Below are positions 54,047-62,502 of a stretch of 64,000 nucleotides of DNA, one piece after another. The DNA comes from Bartonella queenslandensis (GTDB lineage: Bacteria > Pseudomonadota > Alphaproteobacteria > Rhizobiales > Rhizobiaceae): the NCBI RefSeq assembly GCF_018155095.1, contig NZ_NAAI01000004.1, positions 1-64,000 on the forward strand, in the 5' to 3' direction. Position numbers and translations under genes: made by a program. Position 1 is the first letter of the stretch. Each line of letters starts with the position of its first letter. Below the pieces are notes generated by a model, which saw only the letters and a list, made by a program, of their open reading frames with translations, made no database searches and was not told the DNA's origin.

Positions 54047-55084
54047 ATGCCTAAACCACGCCCCCCTCATCTTCTCAAAGAAATCACACGCCATGGCAAA
54101 ATCATATGGTATGTACGTATTGGTCATGGAAAACGTATTCGAATACGCGGAACCTATGGAACGCAAGAGTTTGTTGATAACTACAAAAGCGCACTTGCCG
54201 AATTACAAGGCATAATCCCTCCAAAACCGAAAACCGGAAAACTGATTGAAGGGTCATTTGCATGGCTGCTTAAACAATATTTTAATAGCGTCAATTGGCA
54301 TAGCCTTGCTAAAGCTACGAAAAGACAAAAAGAACTCATTCTTATGAAGGTATGCGATAGCATAGGAAATATTCCATACAAAGCAATTGAAAAAAAACAT
54401 ATTATAGCCGGTGTTGAACGGCGTAAAGAAACACCATCAGCTGCTCAAAATTTTTTGAAAGCTCTTAATGGGCTTTTTAATTGGGCAATTGACCAAGGAC
54501 TTTTGGAAAATAATCCAACAATAGGAGTAAAAAGACCAGCTCTTAGCAATAAAGATGGATTCGCTGTTTGGACGGAAGATGATGTTGAGAAATATTACCA
54601 ACGCTGGTCACATGGTACCCATGAACGTGTTTGGATTGATGTTCTTTTGTATACGGGCTTACGCCGTGGTGATGCCGTTCGCATTGGTTGGAAAGATGTT
54701 AATGATAATATCATTCATCTGAAAACAGAAAAGAGCCAATTTAAAACAGATGTTTTTCTACCCATTTTGCCTGAATTAGCAGAAACCCTTAAAATTGGTC
54801 CTATTGGAAATGAAACATTCATTTGCGGGAAAAATGGAAATAAGCTCGTAAAAGAAAGTTTTGGCAACCTGTTTCGTGAAGCATGTAATACAGCAGGTAT
54901 TAAAAAATCAGCCCATGGATTGAGAAAATTAGCAGCAACACGCGCAGCTAACTCTGGTGCAACAGTTTCACAATTGAAAGCAATTTTTGGCTGGACAGAA
55001 GATAAAATGGCATCTCTTTATACAAAGAGCGCAGATCGTAAAAGATTAGCTCTTGAAGCTATAAAAAAGCTCCAAAAAAGTTAG
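54047..55084 (+). CDS. int: Tyrosine-family phage integrase
   Basis: A 345-aa recombinase with an arm-type N-terminus (RPPHLLKEITRHGKIIWYVRIG), a core-binding middle and a catalytic domain. The catalytic residues are visible in LYTGLRRGDAVRIGW (Arg), HGLRKLAATRAANSG (His and Arg) and LYTKSADRKRL (Tyr). It lies 92 bp from attR and should recombine the tRNA-Asn 3' end with the phage site. Confidence 0.94.
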   Translation: MPKPRPPHLLKEITRHGKIIWYVRIGHGKRIRIRGTYGTQEFVDNYKSALAELQGIIPPKPKTGKLIEGSFAWLLKQYFNSVNWHSLAKATKRQKELILMKVCDSIGNIPYKAIEKKHIIAGVERRKETPSAAQNFLKALNGLFNWAIDQGLLENNPTIGVKRPALSNKDGFAVWTEDDVEKYYQRWSHGTHERVWIDVLLYTGLRRGDAVRIGWKDVNDNIIHLKTEKSQFKTDVFLPILPELAETLKIGPIGNETFICGKNGNKLVKESFGNLFREACNTAGIKKSAHGLRKLAATRAANSGATVSQLKAIFGWTEDKMASLYTKSADRKRLALEAIKKLQKS

Positions 55085-55175
55085 GGATAGAAGCAAAAAA
55101 AACTTAAAAAAAACAATACCTACAATATTCCCTTATATTTTGTTAATATGTTGATTTTATTAAAATCAATTAGAA

Positions 55176-55193
55176 CGGCCCGGGGAGCCACTT
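55176..55193 (+). repeat. Right attachment site (attR)
   Basis: Exact copy of the 18-bp CGGCCCGGGGAGCCACTT found at the 3' end of tRNA-Asn, here outside any tRNA. It marks the right end of the prophage. Confidence 0.9.
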
Positions 55194-56419
55194 ATTTTAC
55201 TCCATTCAGAAAATTCTTTTTATTCACTTTTAAACGTGGGAGACTCCCAATAAAAGTGAGGGAATAGAGTTTCGCAATCAAAGTAGAAATACAATATCTT
55301 ACGAGATGTTTTTTGTAATGAATACAAAAAACAATTATTTTATTTTTAAGAGAAAACTATTGCACAAGTTTTTTCTTACTGATTAATTCTAAAATAATTA
55401 CTTTTTTCCAATTACCACCTCTCTATCAGAGAGCATTGTAATTTTTGGCACGGTATAGTTCACGATTTCGTTTATCAAAGAGGAATATCACATACCATCC
55501 GTAATAAAAAAGCTTTCGTATAACTTTTGTTTTCCAACCCCAAAATAAGTTTTACTCAATAAAACAATTAAAATTATCTATATTATCCGCCATACACCCG
55601 ATAATTCTCCCTGAAGTCAGAAATTCCCACCCCAAAAGTTTGTAAAAAGTTCAGCTTCTTATTTAACGAGTTCTTCCTACTAATCAATTCATAAACTTTA
55701 AAAACAATCCTTTGCCTTGAATATTCATCACACTGTCATAAAAACATAAGCACATAAAGTTTTACAGGCGTTATATCAGCCCCTAAATAAGAGTGTTTTT
55801 ACAATGTAAACATGATAACAATCTAAGTTGATAACAATCTAAATTATTGAGAATGTTGTGAAAGACTTCAACCAATCATAGGCGTTTTCTCCATTGTTTT
55901 TTATCTATTGTGTTTTTATCCATTGTATTGTGAATCTACACACATATTTTGAGTTTAGAGACATCTCTAAAATCTCCCAAACCCTTTTCACAACGGCTCC
56001 CGTAAATGGTATAAAATAAAATCCATGGATGAATACCATCTTTGTCCCACAATAAAAGCTATACCATCATACTATTTTCTAACACTCAATGTTAGAAATA
56101 TTTCTTTTCTTTACAAGAGGTTAAGAGAAGAATTTTATTGATTTCTTAAATTTTATCCAAACGACAATCTCGTTCGTAACATGCACATGAAAAGTTTTAA
56201 TGAATCAATATAAACAGATTCAAAATGAGAAAATTTTGCAATATAGATGGACATGTTTAATATATAAAACAATCATTTATCATTAGATAATCAAATTTTT
56301 AAATTAAAAGTTACCACTAAAGATAAAACACATCTTTTATATAAACAAAATTTATCTTTATTCATATTTTTTAAAATGGAAATAAGGCCAATAAATAATT
56401 GCCTCTACAATAAAACTTT
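55194..56419. other. 1.2-kb AT-rich non-coding chromosomal stretch
   Basis: All frames are broken. Visible elements: a segment at about 55235-55275 that resembles one near attL, and a 14-bp direct repeat TGATAACAATCTAA at 55813-55826 and 55829-55842. Degenerate ATCCATTGTxTT-like words lie near 55888-55931. No RNA gene or mobile element was recognised. Confidence 0.5.
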
Positions 56420-56489
56420 TTTTTCAAAAAAAATTTAAATCAATCCAAACGTTCAAAGGTTTTCATTAAAAAAAATGAAAACCTTTGAA
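56420..56489 (-). terminator. Strong terminator of the DEAD-box helicase gene
   Basis: Perfect 16-bp arms TTCAAAGGTTTTCATT (56452-56467) and AATGAAAACCTTTGAA (56474-56489) with a 6-base loop. On the minus strand the stem is followed by T-rich sequence (complement of 56417-56440). Confidence 0.8.
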
Positions 56490-56593
56490 GGCCTCTCTTG
56501 TTTTGACAAGAAGGTTGTATATTTCTTTTTAGTTGAGGAAAAATCGATAAAAGTAAAAAAACGCCTAGGACATGATCTCTTTTCAAGATTTTA

Positions 56594-58033
56594 TTAAGCG
56601 GCTTTCTTGACTGACTTGCGAAAACGAAAAGACTTTGCACGTTTTGCAGCTACTTTTGCTTTTTTATGCCTCTCATTTGGAGATAAAGAATTCTTCCGCT
56701 GTGATCGTGCAGCATCATCTTTTCGATCTAAAAAACATTTCTGACGTTTAGATTTTTTTAAACGGCGTTTTTTATTGTTTTCTTTTTCTCCACTTTCTAG
56801 CACAATGGGCTTTTCTGGAAATGCTGCAAATTGTTCTGGAACAGATTCAGACACCAATTGCATACGAAGCAAACGCTCTACAGCACGCAACCGTACCCTT
56901 TCTATCGTTTCATCAAAAAGCGTAAGTGCTTCACCAGATGCTCCATTGCGTCCTGTACGACCAATACGATGGATATAACTTTCAGCTTCATCTGGTAAGT
57001 CGTAATTAATAACATGGCTTATCCCTGGTATATCAATACCACGTGCAACAATATCTGTTGCAACAAGAATCTGTACCGATCTTTCACGAAAAGCTTTTAA
57101 AGCAGATTGGCGAGAAGCTTGTGATTTATTCCCATGAATTGTTGCAACTAAATAGCCTATCTTTACTAAATGACGAGTGACAGCATCAGCCCCATGTTTG
57201 GTTCGAGTAAAAACAATAACCGAATCAAAAGCTGGATTTGTCAAAAGTTTACTTAAAACATTCTTTTTTTCACTGGTAGGAACACAATATAATTTCTGGG
57301 TAATCTCTACAGCCGGAGTACCTTGAGGGACAACTTCAATCTTAACCGGATCATCGAGTAAACACTTTGCGAGCGCAGCAATTTCTTTCGGCATTGTCGC
57401 AGAAAAAAGGGCTGTCTGACGCTCTTGAGGCAAAAGCTTTGCAATTTGCTTAACATCATGAATAAACCCCATATCCAACATACGGTCTGCTTCATCCAAA
57501 ATCAAAAAACGAGTTTGAGAAAGATCGACACACTTTTCACGAACAAGATCTCTTAAACGCCCTGGGGTCGCTATCAAAACATCCACACCTGCTTCCATAC
57601 GTTTAATTTGTTTTAAACGTGATACCCCCCCAAAAATAAGACACGTCGAAAGATGTGCACCTTTCGCCACAGTACGAATCGCTTCATCAATCTGAACAGC
57701 GAGCTCACGCGTTGGAGCGAGAATCAAGGCGCGTGCAGTTTTAGGACAACGTTTATCACCCAAAACCAAAATCTGACTTAAAATAGGTAAGGAAAAAGCC
57801 AAGGTTTTTCCAGAACCTGTCTGTGCAACCCCTAAAATATCGTGTCCTTTCAACATCACTGGAATAGCTTGTTCTTGTATAGGCTTAGGTTTACTCATCC
57901 CAGCAGTGTGTAAATTTTTAATCAAAAGAGTAGGCAAACCTAACTTTTTAAAAACATCTTCTTTTTTTATAGGCAAAATAAAATCTTTCCTCAGCTGAAC
58001 AACTTTCACGAAGCAACCAGCTGAACTCTCCAC
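56594..58033 (-). CDS. rhlE: DEAD-box ATP-dependent RNA helicase (RhlE-like)
   Basis: A helicase of about 479 aa that remodels RNA. Motifs in order: Q-motif KPIQEQAIP, Walker A AQTGSGKT, PTRELA, TPGRL, DEAD, SAT, then ATDIVARGIDIPG and HRIGRTGR. The C-terminus is a basic tail (KKRRLKKSKRQK) as in RhlE-type proteins that bind ribosomal RNA. The 5' end has no ATG; GTG at 58033 or GTG at 58009 are possible, so the first 10 residues are uncertain. Confidence 0.92.
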   Translation of the reverse strand: MESSAGCFVKVVQLRKDFILPIKKEDVFKKLGLPTLLIKNLHTAGMSKPKPIQEQAIPVMLKGHDILGVAQTGSGKTLAFSLPILSQILVLGDKRCPKTARALILAPTRELAVQIDEAIRTVAKGAHLSTCLIFGGVSRLKQIKRMEAGVDVLIATPGRLRDLVREKCVDLSQTRFLILDEADRMLDMGFIHDVKQIAKLLPQERQTALFSATMPKEIAALAKCLLDDPVKIEVVPQGTPAVEITQKLYCVPTSEKKNVLSKLLTNPAFDSVIVFTRTKHGADAVTRHLVKIGYLVATIHGNKSQASRQSALKAFRERSVQILVATDIVARGIDIPGISHVINYDLPDEAESYIHRIGRTGRNGASGEALTLFDETIERVRLRAVERLLRMQLVSESVPEQFAAFPEKPIVLESGEKENNKKRRLKKSKRQKCFLDRKDDAARSQRKNSLSPNERHKKAKVAAKRAKSFRFRKSVKKAA

Positions 58034-58259
58034 TCAAGAATCCGCGCAAGATAAATCCTTGACATCTTAAACAAAGCAACGCTTGAAAAGCGACCTGCGC
58101 AACTCATGAATACCTTGGAATCAAGGTAAAGGCATATAACTCCACTTTAAAAAAGCCAAAAAAACAGCCTAATACCTCCATTATCATTATCCTTGGATTA
58201 TGATAAAAAATCAAGAGCTTTATAAAATACATTTATCGCGACAAAAAATATTGAAACAT

Positions 58260-58790
58260 TTATTTCTTGATAATCGTCTCCATCGGTAAATGGACCTTGA
58301 TAAAATCAGGATAAATCTCGAGAAAAATTGGATTTTGTAAAGTTTTTTGTCCCCCATAAATTAAATACCATTGGGTTTTATCAAAAATGGCCAAAGTTTT
58401 ATATTGAATAATGCGATCCTTAAGCTCAAGAACCGTTGGAATTAAAGCATATAAAGTACCGTTGTCCGTCTGAAGATACTCTATATTTTCTTTATCTAAA
58501 TAATAAGCCCCAGAAGGCAAATTCTCAAATTGCCTATGCAACTGTTGAAGAAAATCATCACGCAAAGCATCCTCTGTTTTATTCAATCGACGTGCCATCT
58601 CTTTATAAAGCCGCTCAGGCATATAATGCGCTATAAGCGAAAAATCCCCGCTTTTTATAGTATTATTAACATCAACAACTATTTTTGACAGTTCAATTTT
58701 TTGCATTGTTGTGGGCTGAGATGCTAAACTTTGTTGATGAACAATCAAAAAGAAAAAGAGACTCAGCACAAAATAAAAAATAGATCTCAT
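58260..58790 (-). CDS. Exported protein of unknown function
   Basis: A 176-aa protein with a clear signal peptide (MRSIFYFVLSLFFFLIVHQQSLAS, 23-24 residues). A mixed helical/beta mature part follows (RLYKEMARRLNKTEDALRDDFLQQL, WYLIYGGQKTLQNPIFLEIYPDFI). It lies 35 bp downstream of the threonine dehydratase gene in the same direction. No family recognised. Confidence 0.75.
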   Translation of the reverse strand: MRSIFYFVLSLFFFLIVHQQSLASQPTTMQKIELSKIVVDVNNTIKSGDFSLIAHYMPERLYKEMARRLNKTEDALRDDFLQQLHRQFENLPSGAYYLDKENIEYLQTDNGTLYALIPTVLELKDRIIQYKTLAIFDKTQWYLIYGGQKTLQNPIFLEIYPDFIKVHLPMETIIKK

Positions 58791-58825
58791 TTTTATACTT
58801 CTTGTTTTAGTAAAATTTCAATTTT

Positions 58826-60091
58826 TCAAATAACAAAATCAAATAACGTCTGATCATCGGTAATATCACGATAGCGCCAACCTAACGCTTGAAACTTTTC
58901 CTCTAATAGACGAAAATTATTGTATTTTTTTGTTTCAATTGCAACCAATACAGAACCAAAGTTTCTCGCTGATTTTTTAAGATATTCAAAACGCACAATA
59001 TCATCATCCGGTGATAATGTGGAAAGAAAATGACGCAATGCACCAGGATGTTGCGGAAAACTAAAAATAAAATATTTTCTCAAGCCTTGGAAACGTAAAG
59101 AACGCTCTTTAATCTCTGGCAAACGTTCAAAATCAAAATTACCTCCTGAAATAACGAGAAGAATTTTTTTACCCCTTAAATCTTTAGGTGGAATACTGTT
59201 AAGCGCATCAATCGATAAAGCACCAGCCGGTTCAAGGACCACTCCCTCAACATTAAGCATTTCAACCATTGTAGAACAAACACGATTCTCAGGAACTGTA
59301 ATGACAGAATCGGGGGAAAATTGCTTAAGAATTGTATAGTTTAGTGCACCAATTTCAGCCACGGCAGCCCCATCTACAAAAGTATCAATATTTTCCAGTT
59401 TGACCCGTTTTCCACTCTCCAAACAAGCAAGCAAGCTTGCAGCTCTTTGGGGCTCAACAAAACGAATCTGTGTATTCCAGCCATATTCACGTAAAAACTG
59501 ACTTATCCCACTTGCCAAACCACCTCCCCCTACCGGCACAATTATTAAATCCGGCTCACTTTCTCCATTGAGTTTTTTCCATTGCAAAGCAGCTTCGCAG
59601 AGCACCGTTGCCTGCCCCGTAATAATGCGAATGTCATCAAAAGGAGGCGCCATCACACCACCGCTCTCCACGACAAAAGATTGCGCAGCTTCATAGCATT
59701 GATCAAATGTTTCACCAACCAAACGAATATCAATAAACTCTTTACCAAAAATACGTGTCTTCTCAATTTTCTGTTGTGGCGTTGTCGTGGGCATAAAAAT
59801 TACGCCTTTACGTTTAAAATAACGACAAACAAAAGAAACCCCTTGCGCGTGATTCCCCGCTGAAGCGCACACAAATGCAGAATCTGACTCTATACTGCTC
59901 AACATTTCTGAAACAAAATTGAAAGCACCACGAATCTTATAAGACCGCACTGGTGTTAAATCCTCACGCTTCAAATAAATTTCTGCATCATACTTTTGAC
60001 TAAGAAAATCATTTCGCTGAAGGGGTGTTTCAGCAAACACGTGATGCAATCCCACCATAGCTTTTGTAACGTCTTGAATAAATTTACTCAT
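58826..60091 (-). CDS. ilvA: Threonine dehydratase (ammonia-lyase)
   Basis: A 421-aa PLP enzyme converting threonine to 2-oxobutanoate, the first step to isoleucine. PLP lysine Lys52 is in VRSYKIRGAFNF. VCASAGNHAQGVSFVCRYF and the phosphate-binding IIVPVGGGGLASG are present. The C-terminal about 90 residues form a single ACT-like regulatory domain (YFIFSFPQHPGALRHFLSTL). Start MSKFIQDVTKAM at 60091 is preferred over 60103. Confidence 0.93.
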   Translation of the reverse strand: MSKFIQDVTKAMVGLHHVFAETPLQRNDFLSQKYDAEIYLKREDLTPVRSYKIRGAFNFVSEMLSSIESDSAFVCASAGNHAQGVSFVCRYFKRKGVIFMPTTTPQQKIEKTRIFGKEFIDIRLVGETFDQCYEAAQSFVVESGGVMAPPFDDIRIITGQATVLCEAALQWKKLNGESEPDLIIVPVGGGGLASGISQFLREYGWNTQIRFVEPQRAASLLACLESGKRVKLENIDTFVDGAAVAEIGALNYTILKQFSPDSVITVPENRVCSTMVEMLNVEGVVLEPAGALSIDALNSIPPKDLRGKKILLVISGGNFDFERLPEIKERSLRFQGLRKYFIFSFPQHPGALRHFLSTLSPDDDIVRFEYLKKSARNFGSVLVAIETKKYNNFRLLEEKFQALGWRYRDITDDQTLFDFVI

Positions 60092-60250
60092 AACACTAAT
60101 CATTTCATACTTTATTTATATTATACAGGCTTCTTCTAACGATAAAAAAAATATTGTCAGTCAAAATTTCATTAAAAAAAATGAATTTTTTTTCTTTTGT
60201 CATTAATTCTTGATTCAATAAAAGATATAGCTTATGAGAGAACTCTCATT

Positions 60251-60336
60251 GCGGACGTGATGAAAACGGTAAACATAGCAGACTTAAAATCTGCCGGTCG
60301 AAGACCTTGCGGGTTCAAGTCCCGCCGTCCGCACCA
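60251..60336 (+). tRNA. tRNA-Leu (TAA)
   Basis: 86 nt with encoded CCA; acceptor GCGGACG/CGTCCGC, anticodon stem GCAGA/TCTGC with loop CTTAAAA (anticodon TAA), a long variable arm and T-loop GGTTCAAGTCC. Divergent from ilvA. Confidence 0.96.
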
Positions 60337-60604
60337 TTATGTGCATTTTTTTGTTTTCTAATCATTTAGAACAACAATCTTTAGACAATGCTATAAATAT
60401 TATCAAATGAAACGGTAATAATGCGAAAGGTGGATCACCTCCTCTTTGCATACGAATATTTCAGCCAATACTTTATGAAATCAAAAAAATTCATTCTTAA
60501 TTATTTCAGAATCTAAACAATTCTTCCTTACCTCCTTCTCATCACTCAAAGTCAAAGACTTTTTCTTCACCATAAAGTAGAATTTACAATGCATAAAATT
60601 TCAA
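60337..60604. other. Non-coding gap after tRNA-Leu with a 16S-3'-end-like word
   Basis: No gene. GGTGGATCACCTCCT at 60429-60443 includes the 13-base TGGATCACCTCCT found at the 3' end of bacterial 16S rRNA (anti-Shine-Dalgarno). The rest is AT-rich. Confidence 0.45.
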
Positions 60605-60634
60605 AAGATAAAGGTCCTATCAAAGACAGGACCT
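60605..60634 (-). terminator. Terminator of the outer-membrane protein gene
   Basis: Arms AGGTCCT (60612-60618) and AGGACCT (60628-60634) with a 9-base loop; on the minus strand the stem is followed by TTTATCTTTT. It lies 34 bp after the stop codon at 60668. Confidence 0.7.
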
Positions 60635-60667
60635 CTTCAAAATTAAGTTTATTCATTTCCACAAAAA

Positions 60668-61606
60668 CTAAAATTTGTAAGCTATTCCTGCACGAAAATC
60701 ATTCGTCTTATATTTAACTTCAATCTCGTCTTTAAATTTCTTTTTACCAAAATCCGAGTAACGATATTCCGCACGTACAATAAGATTATCTGTCATCGCG
60801 AAATCAACACCACCCCCAAGAGTATAACCAATCATCGTTTTTGTAGCATCCGATGTCTTATTAAAAGACTCAGATCCTGTAATGACAGTAGACAAAACAT
60901 CTTGAAATTGTCCATAAGCGATACCAGCAGCAATATAAGGCATCACACGATGGGCAGAAAATCCAACACGCATCCGTGTGGCACCAGTCCATTTTTGTTT
61001 AAAAGTATGATTAAAAGTCAAACTATCCTTTTCTTCTGGAGTCTCTGTATCAGAGCGAGAAAAGCTAGAACTATGCCCTCCGACAAACTGTACCCTTTTG
61101 CGACTTTTTTTCTCTTGACCATTTTCTTCTGTATCAGTTCCAGCACCATTCTCTTCAGTATCAGTTCCTTCAGGATTCGAACCACCAGCACTTGATTCAG
61201 CAGAATGAAACTTTGTTTTTGTATCCTTTTTTTCCGTTAAAAGGATATCCGTATCAATCCCCACAATAAAATTATTACCGAGATCAAAATTAACACCCGC
61301 ATAAAATCCACCAATGAAGCCAGAAAGTTCAGGCTTATATTGTTTCTCGACGGGTACCCATGGTTTACTTTTACTCTCCTCATCAGGATAGAGAGGAATA
61401 TCAACATCACGCGTTATTGCAGAAATTTTACTTGAAAAGCCACCAATTTGACCTCCAAAATAAAAACCTGACCAAGAAAAAGGTAAAGAAGTAACAACTT
61501 CTGAAGCAACATGTATTGGCTCTTGCGGAGCCACCACATCTGCAGCCTGTAGTATAGAAGGTGAAATTAAAGAAAAAACAGATGCTATTATAAATTTTGT
61601 ATTCAT
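60668..61606 (-). CDS. Outer-membrane beta-barrel protein, Omp25/Omp31/hemin-binding type
   Basis: A 312-aa protein with a signal peptide (FIIASVFSLISPSILQA, cleaved before ADVV). The typical WSGFYFGGQIGG motif follows, then alternating strands and the C-terminal ...DFRAGIAYKF. The barrel core is like Omp31 and the Bartonella hemin-binding proteins. A large extracellular loop (residues about 133-205) is Glu/Thr/Ser-rich with the repeat GTDTEENGAGTDTEENG and is likely surface exposed. ATG 61606 is preferred over an upstream in-frame ATG. Confidence 0.85.
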   Translation of the reverse strand: MNTKFIIASVFSLISPSILQAADVVAPQEPIHVASEVVTSLPFSWSGFYFGGQIGGFSSKISAITRDVDIPLYPDEESKSKPWVPVEKQYKPELSGFIGGFYAGVNFDLGNNFIVGIDTDILLTEKKDTKTKFHSAESSAGGSNPEGTDTEENGAGTDTEENGQEKKSRKRVQFVGGHSSSFSRSDTETPEEKDSLTFNHTFKQKWTGATRMRVGFSAHRVMPYIAAGIAYGQFQDVLSTVITGSESFNKTSDATKTMIGYTLGGGVDFAMTDNLIVRAEYRYSDFGKKKFKDEIEVKYKTNDFRAGIAYKF

Positions 61607-62229
61607 AAAATTATACCCCATTGCTAAATTTAAATATAATTAAAAATCACATTTAGAAAAACAAAGTTTTATAAAATTTATACATAAAAACCGCATGTAC
61701 TCCTTATATAGTTACATTTAATAAATATACCATACTAATAAATATACAACTACTAAATATATCATTACATCAAAATTGAAATTTGGCAAATAAATTTTAA
61801 TAAATTTAAAAATATTAGAATATAATACTTCAAAATAAAATAAATATAATAAATTATCTATTATGTTTAAAAAAAATAAAAGTATAAAAACATTTTGTAT
61901 TAATGTTTAAATGAAAAAATACAAAATAAAATATTCTATACTTATTTTAATGAGATAAATTATTAAAATAATGAAGTAAAATTTTAAAATTTATAAAAAT
62001 AATGTCATTATTTGCTATAAAATCGATCTTTACTAAAATCATTATAAATATAACTTAATATTCTTATATTAAAAATCCATACCATAGATTATCTCTATAT
62101 ATAAAATAATAGATATTTATAATAAAATCATCCATTTTTTCCTACAATTTTTAAAGGATGAGCTTATTAACACGTGCAATATCATTATTATTCTAATAAC
62201 TTATCTTCAAACAAAAGACCTCAATCATT
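61607..62229. other. 620-bp extremely AT-rich upstream region
   Basis: No open frame of note. The sequence is almost only A and T with many AAATATAA-like words. It holds the promoter region of the outer-membrane gene, which cannot be fixed with confidence because the composition gives many -10-like matches. Confidence 0.5.
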
Positions 62230-62502
62230 TTATTTAAAAATTGCTTTCCCTCTACTAATTTCTATATTATCATCTACTTTTATTACAAAACGATCTTTAT
62301 TAGGAAAAGTGATAAAGCATCCCTTCATACAAATTGTTATCGTTTGATACGTATTTAAAGAAAATCTTAAAGGTATACTGCCTTCGATAATGATGATGGA
62401 CTGCATCTTTAAATCAGTATTCTTCACTGTTGCAGCAAAAGATGTTATGGCAAAAATATTCAACAGAATAACTGTAATAAAAGCATAAATATATCTCAAC
62501 AT
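62230..62502 (-). CDS. Small exported protein of unknown function
   Basis: A 90-aa protein with a signal peptide (LRYIYAFITVILLNIFAITSFAA) and a beta-rich mature part with two Cys (TITICMKGCFITF) that could pair in the periplasm. Its ATG overlaps the end of the MscS gene by 7 bp, suggesting co-expression. No family recognised. Confidence 0.65.
   Translation of the reverse strand: MLRYIYAFITVILLNIFAITSFAATVKNTDLKMQSIIIIEGSIPLRFSLNTYQTITICMKGCFITFPNKDRFVIKVDDNIEISRGKAIFK

Larger units (their letters stand above)
16775..55193. mobile_element. Complete temperate prophage, about 38.4 kb, podovirus-like
   Basis: Bounded by 18-bp direct repeats derived from tRNA-Asn. It holds integrase, immunity region, RecT/exonuclease, SSB, RuvC-like nuclease, terminase pair, portal, scaffold, capsid, tail adaptor, fibres and lysis genes, all with open frames. 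No sheath, tape-measure or major tail tube gene is seen, and a P22-gp10-like tail protein and ejection-type proteins are present, so a short tail is inferred. Genes form one rightward early, one leftward early and one leftward late block. No disrupted core gene was noticed, so it may still be inducible. Confidence 0.93.

Noticed and set aside
16775-55193. Gene transfer agent cluster rather than a phage
   Set aside because: Integrase, att repeats, repressor, antirepressor and replication/recombination genes are all present, which fits a self-contained temperate phage.
56440-56640. 66-codon minus-strand frame after the helicase gene
   Set aside because: It overlaps the helicase 3' end and runs through a strong terminator hairpin; no ribosome site.
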